Below are positions 40,204-48,321 of a stretch of 64,000 bases of DNA, one piece after another. The position numbers and the translations under genes were made by a program. The stretch is taken from contig NZ_CP176395.1 in NCBI RefSeq assembly GCF_046244365.1, positions 2,480,001 through 2,544,000 on the forward strand, in the 5' to 3' direction. Position 1 is the stretch's first letter. Each line of letters begins with the position of its first letter. The stretch is from Paenibacillus_V sp046244365. Lineage in GTDB: Bacteria > Bacillota > Bacilli > Paenibacillales > NBRC-103111. Under the pieces are notes generated by a model. That model was not told the DNA's origin. It searched no databases and saw only the letters and a program-made list of their open reading frames with translations.

Positions 40204-41028
40204 TCAATGAGGTCCGTTCGCCTCCGGAAATTCGCTGCCGCATGGACCGGCTTCTTCGTTCCATGCCATATCGACCGCTGCGCCGCCGCGCGTATACAAC
40301 GGATTGTAGTACCTCCCGATCTTGTCGGTCGATACGCCGGTATAGTGGCAGATGAACGAGCGCCGGAACCGGTTTTCGGATTGGTTGGGATATGAGCCGT
40401 GAATGATGCTGCCGTTAAAAAACAGCACATCCCCGGATTCCAGCTTGGTCGGCACGACCGGCATCCCTTCCGGGACGTTAACTTCTTCCTTGGAAAAGGA
40501 AACGCTGGAATCGGCCTCATGCGGGCATTCGATGGCAAGCGAGTTCGATTTGGGCACAAGCATGATACCGCCGTTTTCTTCGTCGGACGGATCGACGGCA
40601 GTCCATGCTGCGATACAGGTGCCCGGTTCGACCTTCAGGTAGAAGTTGTCCTGATGGAGCGCTTGACCGCGCGCGCCAGGCGGTTTGAAATAAAACATGC
40701 TCTGAGCGGCATAAGCCTCCTCCTCGAACAAATCGGCGAGCACATCCATGACGCGCGGATGGATCATATAGCCCATCGCCGTTTCGTTAACGCGATGCGG
40801 ATGCATCATCCGAGGGTATACCTTCAGCATGTCGCCGCGGGCTTCTTCCGGCGAGAGCGATGTGAAGCAGTTCGGAATCGATCCTTTTGCATGCATGCCC
40901 GCAAACGTGTCTTTCATATCGTCGATTTCTTCCTTGTTGAAAAGGCCGCGAATAATCAAAAATCCTTCCTGATCAAACTGCTGCTTCTGTTCGGCAGTTA
41001 GCACCGCGGGCAGTTGCTGTTTTGACAT
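40204..41028 (-). CDS. Phytanoyl-CoA dioxygenase (PhyH)-family oxygenase
   Basis: A 274-residue Fe(II)/2-oxoglutarate oxygenase. The facial triad is visible as 'ALHQDNFYL' (H, D) near residue 120 and 'SIIHGSYPN' (distal His), with 'RFRRSFICHY' giving the 2-oxoglutarate Arg. Many such enzymes hydroxylate small molecules; the substrate is unknown. It is divergent from an AraC gene 84 bases away, a pair that probably forms one regulatory unit. Confidence 0.9.
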   Translation of the reverse strand: MSKQQLPAVLTAEQKQQFDQEGFLIIRGLFNKEEIDDMKDTFAGMHAKGSIPNCFTSLSPEEARGDMLKVYPRMMHPHRVNETAMGYMIHPRVMDVLADLFEEEAYAAQSMFYFKPPGARGQALHQDNFYLKVEPGTCIAAWTAVDPSDEENGGIMLVPKSNSLAIECPHEADSSVSFSKEEVNVPEGMPVVPTKLESGDVLFFNGSIIHGSYPNQSENRFRRSFICHYTGVSTDKIGRYYNPLYTRGGAAVDMAWNEEAGPCGSEFPEANGPH

Positions 41029-41112
41029 TGGAATCCCTCCGCTTATATGATGGTGGTAACGTTTTGATGTCTTTATTTTAGCGGCTCCGCACGCTTGGAA
41101 GGAATGATGGAA

Positions 41113-41973
41113 ATGTTCGAATTCCTAGACGATCCTGCTATTCGGGACGAAATAGAGCACAAATCCGGTCAGCTGATCGGCGATCATTACCGGATGCCGT
41201 TCGGCTACCGCACCCGTCGTTCCAAAGGTTCTCACGACTGGTTGATCACCTTTACGCTATCCGGCGAAGGGGTCTTTAAAATCGGAGGAGACATTCTTCC
41301 CTGCATGGCGGGGGATCTCGTCATGCTTCCTCCCGGCACGCCTCATCTGTATGCGACGCAGGAAGGCTGCGTTTGGGAATTCGTTTGGGTGCATGTTGTG
41401 CCGCTTCCGGATTGGAGCGGACTTTTGCAGCTGCCTCGAACGTACGGCGGACTCGTTTATTCGCAAATCGGCGAGGAGCCGCTTCGGCAGCGATTGTTGA
41501 ACGCCTTCGAGCGGGCGATTCACGACAGCAGGGAGCTCAAAGGCTTTTCGGCCGAGCTGGCCATGACGGCCGTGGAAGAAATTTTGCTGCTGGTGAACCA
41601 GCAGCAGTGGCAAACCTCGAAGCGGGCCATGGATCCGCGCGTATCGGAAGTGCTGCATGCGCTGATGCACCGGATGAGTGAAGCGCATTCGGTTGCGGCG
41701 CTTGCCCGGAGCGTCAATTTGTCGCCGTCCCGACTCGCGCATATGTTTAAGGAGCAGGTGGGCGAGTCGATCATCGATACGCTGAACAAAATCCGTCTGC
41801 GTCAGGCGGCTTTGCTGCTGCGGTTTACGCCGCGCCAAGTAGGCGAGGTTGCGAGAGACGTCGGCTTCCAGGATCCTTTTTATTTTACGAAGCAGTTTAA
41901 AGCTTTCTACGGGATAAACCCGAGCCAATACAGGAGCCAAAGCGCTCCTGAGCGAGAAGGGGAGCTGGAGTGA
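41113..41973 (+). CDS. AraC-family regulator beside PhyH gene
   Basis: A 286-residue regulator. The cupin sensor is at about residues 25-100 ('LITFTLSGEGVFKIGGDILPCMAGDLVMLPPGTPHLYA') and two AraC helix-turn-helix units are at 190-280 ('VAALARSVNLSPSRLAHMFKEQVGESI', 'VGEVARDVGFQDPFYFTKQFKAFYGINPSQYR'). TTG at 41095 and ATGs at 41104 and 41107 are in frame, but GGAAGGA fits the ATG at 41113. It likely controls the divergent PhyH gene. Confidence 0.88.
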   Translation: MFEFLDDPAIRDEIEHKSGQLIGDHYRMPFGYRTRRSKGSHDWLITFTLSGEGVFKIGGDILPCMAGDLVMLPPGTPHLYATQEGCVWEFVWVHVVPLPDWSGLLQLPRTYGGLVYSQIGEEPLRQRLLNAFERAIHDSRELKGFSAELAMTAVEEILLLVNQQQWQTSKRAMDPRVSEVLHALMHRMSEAHSVAALARSVNLSPSRLAHMFKEQVGESIIDTLNKIRLRQAALLLRFTPRQVGEVARDVGFQDPFYFTKQFKAFYGINPSQYRSQSAPEREGELE

Positions 41974-42017
41974 GGGAGCGGGCATGGGAGTCCGAATGGG
42001 TGAGCGGTAAGAAGGAG

Positions 42018-42214
42018 GAGATGAAGGGAGTAGGAGTAGGAGCGGGTGCAGGAGCCGGGAGTGAGTGGGCGTGTACGGTTGCTGGAGTAACGAGCGAGTG
42101 GAGCCCGAGTGAATGAGCGAGAACAGGAGCAGGAGTAGGGTAGCAGGTAGCGTAGCAGGAGATGAAGGGAGTAGGCGCGGATATAGGAGCCGGGAGTGAG
42201 TGGGCGTGTATAGG
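42018..42214. repeat. Two copies of a ~55-bp purine-rich unit
   Basis: GAGATGAAGGGAGTAGG starts both copies (42018 and 42159) and GGAGCCGGGAGTGAGTGGGC ends both. Between them lie further GGAG-rich words. Confidence 0.7.
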
Positions 42215-42333
42215 AGCTAAATGAGTGAGCGGGTTCGGGAGCTGGAGGGGCGTGGAGTAGCTGAAGGTGTTAAGGTAAACAATATTTGCTTGCAACTAAT
42301 CCCCACCTAACGGAAGTGAACGGAGGGAGTTAC

Positions 42334-42452
42334 ATGGAAAACCTCCAGTTCATTCAGAGCAAAAACGGAAAGCGAAACAACTAAATGGAAAACCTCCAGT
42401 TCGTTCAGTGCAAAAACGGAAAGCGAAACAACTAAATGGAAAACCTCCATTT
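42334..42452. repeat. 51-bp tandem repeat encoding a 16-codon mini-ORF
   Basis: Two full copies start at ATGs at 42334 and 42385, and a third partial copy starts at 42436. Each full copy reads as a 16-residue frame MENLQF..., ending TAA. The first ATG has GGAGGGAG five bases upstream. The copies differ at two bases, both changing the residue (I/V and S/C), which argues against strong coding constraint. Confidence 0.75.
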
Positions 42453-42615
42453 CAATCCGCTTCTTTTTCAGAGCAAGTCCAACTTCGGCGATAATAACGG
42501 CATGTTTTCCAGTTAGATGCGAGCATAGGGCGGTAATCCGTGAAAATAGATGGAGGTTTTACAGGTAATACAAACGAATCGCTTACCGCTACCTGTACCG
42601 CGAGCAAGCGGCCGT

Positions 42616-42696
42616 CGTCCAGGATGTGTCTTTGTGGCATACGGAGTAATCAGCAGCAGCCGCCGTCCAGGATCTGTTTTTGTGCATGCGGAGCAA
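42616..42696. repeat. Direct repeat CGTCCAGGAT...CGGAG
   Basis: Two copies (42616-42649 and 42664-42696) share CGTCCAGGAT-TGT-TTTGTG-CAT-CGGAG-AA with a few differences. Confidence 0.65.
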
Positions 42697-42764
42697 GCAA
42701 CAGTCGACACCATGAATCGCAGCAGCAATTTGCTGGAGCCGAGAGAGCGGCTGAGGTTCATTCA

Positions 42765-44369
42765 TTAGCGGATGCTTTTGCGGAATTTTTGCGGCGGGAT
42801 GCCGTACATATCCTTAAACAGCTTACACAAATATTTTTCGCTCTGGATGCCGACCAGCGTGCACAGCTGATTGTTCGAATATTCCCGTTCCTTCAGCAGC
42901 GAGGCGGCTTTCTCGATCTTACGCCGGTTGACGTAGTCGACGAACGATTCGCCGTTCTCCTTCTTGAACAGGGCGCTGAAATAAGTCGGCGCGAGGCCGA
43001 TAAAGGAAGCGACGTCGTCCAGGGTCAACCGCTCCGTTAAATGCGTTTCGATATAGTGCTTGGCTCTCACGATTTCTTGTTTACCCGACTCGGGCGGTTT
43101 GTCCAAATAAATGCGAATCGTGTCCGCGAGGGATTGCCAATGAACGGCGAACTTCGCTTTGCTCTGCTCCTCTTTGCCGATATCGGGCAATGTCCCGAGC
43201 TGTTTGTTGCGGGCCGCCGCCTCGCGTCCGGCCTTGGCGATAAACTCCTTGAGAAGCCCCTTCATCTTCGCAGAAGGCAGCCGAAGCTGAAGAGCCGTTC
43301 CCTTAAGCCGTTCGGCTTTGCCCATCAGCTCTGCGATCGGCCGTTCCTCCATTAGCGCTATGAAGAGCCGTTCAAGTTCATCGGCCATGATTTCTTCCGC
43401 ATGCTCGTTTGCCGGTAGGACGGTTTTTCTGGTATAAACCTCGCTGGCGGCGGCATAGTAGCCATGCCGGCATAGCGAGGAAGCTTCGCGAAACGCGATT
43501 CCGAGCGACTCCCAACCGCTGTAGCGTTCGCTTATCGCCACATGGATGTCTTGTTTCAAATACTTTCGCATATTGCCGATCAGCTTATGGCCCAGCTCCA
43601 TGCTTTTGGCCAGCAGGTCGGCTGCGCTGTTCATGTTCGGCCACGACACGACGGCGAGCAGCTGTTCGTCGGACGATTCGCAAGCGAAGCCATTTCCTTG
43701 CTCCCGAATCGTTTCCTCCGCTACGTTCAGCATGGCGTAACGGATCGTCCCCTGATCATGAGCGGAATAGCTTTGGGAGAACAGAGAAATGTCGGTCCAT
43801 TCCATTACGACGCAGCAATAGCTATCCGCCGCCCTCGCATCGACATTCATGCTTTCCGCAAGTCCGGGAAGCAGTGGTGCCGGCAAGTCGCCGCGCAGCA
43901 GCTCGCCGGTGAGCTGCCGGCGAATGCGATACACATTTTCGAGCCGATGCCGCACTAATTTCTGCATTTCGCTTTGCTGAGAGCGCTGCGCCTGCAGCCG
44001 CTCGCCCGTCCGTCGCAGCGCAGCAAGAAGCTCCTCCTCCGAAAGCGGCACCTTCACCACATATTCCTGCACATTCATGCGCATCGCCTGCTTGGCGTAA
44101 GCAAAATCGGTATACGCGCTGAGGATGACGAAATCCGTGCGAGGCAGCGTAAGCCGCAGCGTTTCGATCATTTCAATGCCGTTCATGCCGGGCATGACGA
44201 TGTCCGTCAAGACGATATCCGGCTTGCTCGCAGCTGCAAGCCGGGCGCCCTCGGCACCGGAATACGCCTTGCCGATCAGCTCGAATTCCGCCTGATGCTT
44301 GGCGAAAAATTGCTCGAGCCTCTCGAGAATCATCTCTTCGTCGTCCACGATGATGCAGCGGATTTTCAT
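42765..44369 (-). CDS. YesN-type response regulator (CheY + AraC)
   Basis: A 534-residue two-component regulator. The receiver is at residues 1-120 with acidic D9/D10 and phospho-acceptor D56 in 'DIVLTDIVMPGMNG'. A long middle domain follows, then two AraC helix-turn-helix units at about 435-534 ('RLTLDDVASFIGLAPTYFSALFKKENGESFVDYV', 'NNQLCTLVGIQSEKYLCKLFKDMYGIPPQKFR'). The ATG at 44369 has GGAGGTGA upstream. It is downstream of its kinase and likely activates the divergent LplABC genes. Confidence 0.92.
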   Translation of the reverse strand: MKIRCIIVDDEEMILERLEQFFAKHQAEFELIGKAYSGAEGARLAAASKPDIVLTDIVMPGMNGIEMIETLRLTLPRTDFVILSAYTDFAYAKQAMRMNVQEYVVKVPLSEEELLAALRRTGERLQAQRSQQSEMQKLVRHRLENVYRIRRQLTGELLRGDLPAPLLPGLAESMNVDARAADSYCCVVMEWTDISLFSQSYSAHDQGTIRYAMLNVAEETIREQGNGFACESSDEQLLAVVSWPNMNSAADLLAKSMELGHKLIGNMRKYLKQDIHVAISERYSGWESLGIAFREASSLCRHGYYAAASEVYTRKTVLPANEHAEEIMADELERLFIALMEERPIAELMGKAERLKGTALQLRLPSAKMKGLLKEFIAKAGREAAARNKQLGTLPDIGKEEQSKAKFAVHWQSLADTIRIYLDKPPESGKQEIVRAKHYIETHLTERLTLDDVASFIGLAPTYFSALFKKENGESFVDYVNRRKIEKAASLLKEREYSNNQLCTLVGIQSEKYLCKLFKDMYGIPPQKFRKSIR

Positions 44370-44404
44370 GTCTTCTCACCTCCGGTTGCAGCCTGTCATG
44401 TTGT

Positions 44405-46192
44405 TTACTCTAGCCGCCTTTCCATGTCTGAAACGGAATGCCCCTCTTTCGAAGCTGCCGCATCCGGAAATGTCGCGATGACGCGCGTCCCGATTTCGGC
44501 TTCGCTCTCGATCGCAAGCCCGTACGCTTCTCCGTAGTACAGCTGAATGCGCTGATGAATGTTGAGCAAGCCGATCCGTTTGCGAGAAGCCGCGGCGTTC
44601 TTGGCTGCCTCGTCTCCCGGCTGGAGCAGCAAGCCTGCTTGCTCCCTCGTCATCCCGGTCCCGCTGTCCGCCACCTCGATGATGATGCTGCCTGCGTTTC
44701 GATAGGCGCGAATGCCGATATCGCCGGGCACCCGTCCGCCGCAATAGCCGTGAAACAAGCTGTTTTCCACGATCGGCTGCAAGAGCAAACGAAAGACCGT
44801 AAAGCTTTCAAGACCCGTTTCAATCGTTTCGATCAGCCGGTACTGCGACTTGTAACGGGCATTCTGGATGAACAAATATTCGCGGACGTTCGCCAGCTCC
44901 TCGGATAGCGGGACGAAGCGGGAATCGTTCGCGACGCCATATTCGAGAATCCGGATAAGCGAGCGGATGATCGGGTCCACTTTGTCCAGATAGCCGAGGC
45001 TAACCGCGTTGCTGATGGCGCCGAGCGTATTGTACAGAAAATGCGGATTGATTTGCGACTGCAGCACTTGGATTTCCTGTTCGCGCTGCAGCTCGTGGCT
45101 GCGCTTCACCTGCTCGAGCAGCTCCGCGATTTGCCGCAGCATGGAGTCGAAAGCCCGTGATAGCTCGCCGAATTCGTCCTTGCGGTCCAATACGACGGGA
45201 ATATCGAAAAATCCTTGCTTGATCAGTCTCATTTTGCTAATGAGAACGGCAAGCGGTTTACGGATGTAGCGGGTAATAAAGGCGGCGGTTAACGCGCTAA
45301 GCACGAGGCCGACGCCGAGCATGGCGAGGTTGTAGGCTTCCGTCCGCTTGAGCGATTGCTGGAGCAGGCTGTCCGTATAGAAGGTCATGATCGTCCAGTT
45401 GAAGCGTGATCCGGGAAATTTGCGGTAATACCAGTTTTTCGCGGGCGAGCCGGTATGCAGCACCCCGCTGATGGCGCTCTGACTGAGCAATTGTCCGGAT
45501 CCGATCTCACCGAACCTGAAGGAGCGGGTGTTGGAATCAAGCTCGGCGATATTGGTCAGATTGCCGGCTACGAGCGTCCCCTTCGGATCGACGATGGCGA
45601 TGCCGAGCAGGTCGCTGCGGTTGATCGTGAGGAGAGACCTCTCCATCTCCCCAAGGTCGATGTCGAGTGCGGCGACCTTCTGCGGGTTGGAGCCGGCGAT
45701 CGATTTGGCCATCGTCACCGTCCAGTCCTGCTGCTTCGAGCGGTACGGGGTGCTGACGAACACCGACGTTTTGTTCGCCAGCGCTTCCGCGAGAATCGTG
45801 CGCCGCTGCTCGTCCGGCTCGTTGAACAAGACGCTGCGCGGGCCTCCTCCGACCATGGAGGCGTCGCCGCTTATGATGTACACATTCGCGACGAGACCGG
45901 CGTTCAGGTCGTACAGCTTGCGCAGCACCGGGAGCATATCGTCAGGGTTCGCCAATTCGTTCGAGTACGAGGATTCCAGCGCGTACAGAATCGTATCCAG
46001 CGAAGCGGAGCTCAAGCTGATGTACTGATCGACCTTCGACTGCATTTGTTCAATATAAAAATCGTTGTTCGATCGAATTTCGCGTTCGATCATCCGGTAG
46101 GACATCTGATACAAAATGAACACAGTGCCGAAGACGAAAACGAGGCAAATGATAAATAATTTGAAAGTCAGGCTGTTATATCGATAACGCAT
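44405..46192 (-). CDS. YesM-type sensor histidine kinase
   Basis: A 595-residue membrane kinase. The first helix is at about residues 10-30, an extracytoplasmic sensor of about 250 residues follows, then a second helix near 280, a HAMP domain ('RYIRKPLAVLISKMRLIKQGFFDIPV'), the His_kinase motif 'QINPHFLYNTLGAIS' and an ATP-binding domain ('NSLFHGYCGGRVP', 'VADSGTGMTREQAGLLL'). The ATG at 46192 with GGAGGAG is preferred over 46225. It forms an operon with the YesN regulator and is divergent from a sugar importer it probably controls. Confidence 0.92.
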   Translation of the reverse strand: MRYRYNSLTFKLFIICLVFVFGTVFILYQMSYRMIEREIRSNNDFYIEQMQSKVDQYISLSSASLDTILYALESSYSNELANPDDMLPVLRKLYDLNAGLVANVYIISGDASMVGGGPRSVLFNEPDEQRRTILAEALANKTSVFVSTPYRSKQQDWTVTMAKSIAGSNPQKVAALDIDLGEMERSLLTINRSDLLGIAIVDPKGTLVAGNLTNIAELDSNTRSFRFGEIGSGQLLSQSAISGVLHTGSPAKNWYYRKFPGSRFNWTIMTFYTDSLLQQSLKRTEAYNLAMLGVGLVLSALTAAFITRYIRKPLAVLISKMRLIKQGFFDIPVVLDRKDEFGELSRAFDSMLRQIAELLEQVKRSHELQREQEIQVLQSQINPHFLYNTLGAISNAVSLGYLDKVDPIIRSLIRILEYGVANDSRFVPLSEELANVREYLFIQNARYKSQYRLIETIETGLESFTVFRLLLQPIVENSLFHGYCGGRVPGDIGIRAYRNAGSIIIEVADSGTGMTREQAGLLLQPGDEAAKNAAASRKRIGLLNIHQRIQLYYGEAYGLAIESEAEIGTRVIATFPDAAASKEGHSVSDMERRLE

Positions 46193-46271
46193 GGGCGGGC
46201 TCCTCCGGTATTTCGCTGCTCTCATTGTACCATGTCCCTAATGAGCCGATTCCCGGATTTTACGCTATCGA

Positions 46272-46361
46272 TTCCAAAATTTTATGATCTTTGGCATTCT
46301 TACGATTTTGGAAAAAGTGCATAGGATTTTGGAATTTCGCCGCCGCGCTCCGCTCTATAAT
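46272..46361 (+). promoter_or_regulatory. Importer promoter with AraC-type repeats
   Basis: ATTTTGGAA occurs at 46305-46313 and 46326-46334, exactly 21 bases apart, with an inverted copy TTCCAAAAT at 46272-46280. TATAAT lies at 46356-46361, and no good -35 is present where the second repeat ends. This is the layout of an AraC-type activator site overlapping the -35. Confidence 0.7.
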
Positions 46362-46397
46362 GAGGGCCAGAGACAAAGACAAGGAGGCACGCCGCAG

Positions 46398-47348
46398 ATG
46401 CAAGCAACGGCAAGCGGGATGGAGCAAGCGCACCGGACGGAGATCCGGCGGACGCTATGGAGACGAATTTGGAAGTTTAAAGTGCTGTATTTGCTGCTCG
46501 TACCCGAGCTGATTTATTTTATCGTCTTCAAATATGTGCCGATGGCCGGCATTATCGTAGCCTTCAAGCAATACAACTTGACGCTCGGGTTTTTCGAGAG
46601 CCCTTGGGTCGGACTTGCCAATTTCAAGACATTCATCAATGGGGTGTACTTCAAGGACATCTTGCTCAATACGATTCTCATCTCCTTCTATAAGCTGGCG
46701 TTCGGCTTCAGCGCTCCGATCGTTCTTGCGCTCATGCTGAATGAAGTCCGGATCAACTGGATCAAAAGAACGGTGCAGACGATCACGTATTTGCCCCATT
46801 TCATTTCATGGGTTATCGCGTACGGCTTGATGGTCGCATTGTTCGCGCCGGGGAGCGGGCTGGTCAACGCCTTGCTGAAGCAGGGCGGCATGGAATCGGT
46901 CTCGTTCCTGACGGATCCCGACTGGGCGAGGTTCATGATCGTCGCCTCCGACATTTGGAAGGAGGTCGGCTGGGGGGCCATTCTGTACTTGGCCGCACTC
47001 GCGGGCATCGACCCGAGCCTATACGAAGCGTCCCGGATCGACGGGGCGGGCAGATGGCGCCAACTGTGGCATATTACGCTGCCGGGCATTCGCAACGTCA
47101 TCATCATTTTGCTGATCCTGCGGATGGGAAGCATCCTCGATGCGGGCTTCGATCAAATATTCATTTTCGCCAACTCGTTTAATCAGGAGAAAGCCGACAT
47201 TATCGACACGTGGGTATTCCGCCAAGGCATCGAACGCATGCAAATCGGTCTGGCTACCGCCGTAGGCGTGTTCAAATCGGTAATCGCCATGGTGCTCGTC
47301 ATGTTGTCCAATCAGCTGGCTAAACGATTCGACGGGCAAATTTGGTAG
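46398..47348 (+). CDS. Sugar ABC permease (LplB-like)
   Basis: A 316-residue permease with about six helices and the BPD motif 'SLYEASRIDGAGRWRQLWHITLPGI'. The N-terminus 'KFKVLYLLLVPELIYFIVFKYVPMAGIIVAFKQYN' is typical of LplB/YtcP-linked permeases for oligosaccharides. The start at 46398 has AAGGAGG ten bases upstream. It is the first gene after the activator-type promoter and pairs with the next permease and the lipoprotein. Confidence 0.92.
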   Translation: MQATASGMEQAHRTEIRRTLWRRIWKFKVLYLLLVPELIYFIVFKYVPMAGIIVAFKQYNLTLGFFESPWVGLANFKTFINGVYFKDILLNTILISFYKLAFGFSAPIVLALMLNEVRINWIKRTVQTITYLPHFISWVIAYGLMVALFAPGSGLVNALLKQGGMESVSFLTDPDWARFMIVASDIWKEVGWGAILYLAALAGIDPSLYEASRIDGAGRWRQLWHITLPGIRNVIIILLILRMGSILDAGFDQIFIFANSFNQEKADIIDTWVFRQGIERMQIGLATAVGVFKSVIAMVLVMLSNQLAKRFDGQIW

Positions 47349-47362
47349 AAGGAGAACGAACC

Positions 47363-48235
47363 ATGAATCACCGCACACCGCTCGAACGAAGCATGCAAGG
47401 GATCATTTATTTTCTTCTTATCGCGATATCGCTGGTTACGTTGTTCCCTTTCTTCTACGTAGCCATGGTATCCGTCACATCCGAGGCGGAGGTGGTCCGC
47501 AAAGGCATCGTCCTCATACCGGAACAGTTTGTCTGGGGCGCATACAAAACGGTTCTGTCCAATACGTTCGGCATCCGGCAGGCGTATACCGTTACCATAC
47601 TCCGCACGGTTATCGGAACGTCGCTCAGCATGATCGCCACGACGCTGGCCGCGTATGCACTGTCCCGCAAAATGCTGCCAGGGCGGAGCGGGCTCCTCTT
47701 TATGATCGTATTCACGATTCTGTTCAGCGGCGGCACGATTCCGACGTATCTCGTCGTCAAGTCGCTGGGCCTCATGAATTCGTTCTGGGCGCTCATCGTC
47801 CCGAGCCTGGTCAGCGCGTTCAATCTCATTATTATAAAAGGTTTTTTCGAGCAGCTGCCCTCCGAGCTTATGGAGTCCGCGACCGTAGACGGCGCCGGTG
47901 AGCTGACGACGCTTTGGCGGATCGTGCTTCCGCTTTCCATGCCCTCGATCGTGACGATCAGCCTGTTTTATGCGGTAGGTCATTGGAACAGCTATTTCGA
48001 CGGGGTCCTGTATTTGAATGACCGGAGATTATGGCCGCTTCAGGTTGTGCTGCGGACGATTTTGTTGCAGTCGCAAATGCAGGAGGTGCGGGAGCAGAGC
48101 AACGACGCTTCCGTAAGCTCGCTGGCCATCCAAATGGCCGCCGTCATCGTCTCGACCGTACCCATTTTGCTCGTGTATCCGTTCATCCAGAAGCATTTCA
48201 CCAAGGGCGTACTCATCGGCGCCGTAAAAGGGTAA
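47363..48235 (+). CDS. Sugar ABC permease (LplC/YtcP-like)
   Basis: A 290-residue partner permease with about six helices and the EAA motif 'LMESATVDGAGELTTLWRIVLPLSMPSIVT'. The ATG at 47363 has AGAAGGAG upstream, 14 bases after the first permease. No ATPase is in the operon, so a shared MsmX-type ATPase, such as the one at 62844, would be needed. Confidence 0.92.
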   Translation: MNHRTPLERSMQGIIYFLLIAISLVTLFPFFYVAMVSVTSEAEVVRKGIVLIPEQFVWGAYKTVLSNTFGIRQAYTVTILRTVIGTSLSMIATTLAAYALSRKMLPGRSGLLFMIVFTILFSGGTIPTYLVVKSLGLMNSFWALIVPSLVSAFNLIIIKGFFEQLPSELMESATVDGAGELTTLWRIVLPLSMPSIVTISLFYAVGHWNSYFDGVLYLNDRRLWPLQVVLRTILLQSQMQEVREQSNDASVSSLAIQMAAVIVSTVPILLVYPFIQKHFTKGVLIGAVKG

Positions 48236-48321
48236 AATCGGTTTATCCCGCCGAACGTCCGGACGTTCCCGGCGGATGAACATACATTTCATTTCCATGC
48301 GATATAAAAGGAGAGGTCGAC

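Larger units (their letters stand above)
41974..42764. other. Repeat-rich non-coding region
   Basis: About 790 bases with no supported gene. From left to right: a purine-rich tract of GGAG/GAGTGAG words with a duplicated 55-bp stretch, a 51-bp tandem repeat, and a 34-bp direct repeat beginning CGTCCAGGAT at 42616 and 42664. The minus-strand frame at 41897-42295 is a product of the purine bias. Confidence 0.65.

Noticed and set aside
41897..42295. 132-codon minus frame rich in Pro, Thr, His and Ser
   Set aside because: It is produced by the purine-rich repeat tract and has no gene-like features.
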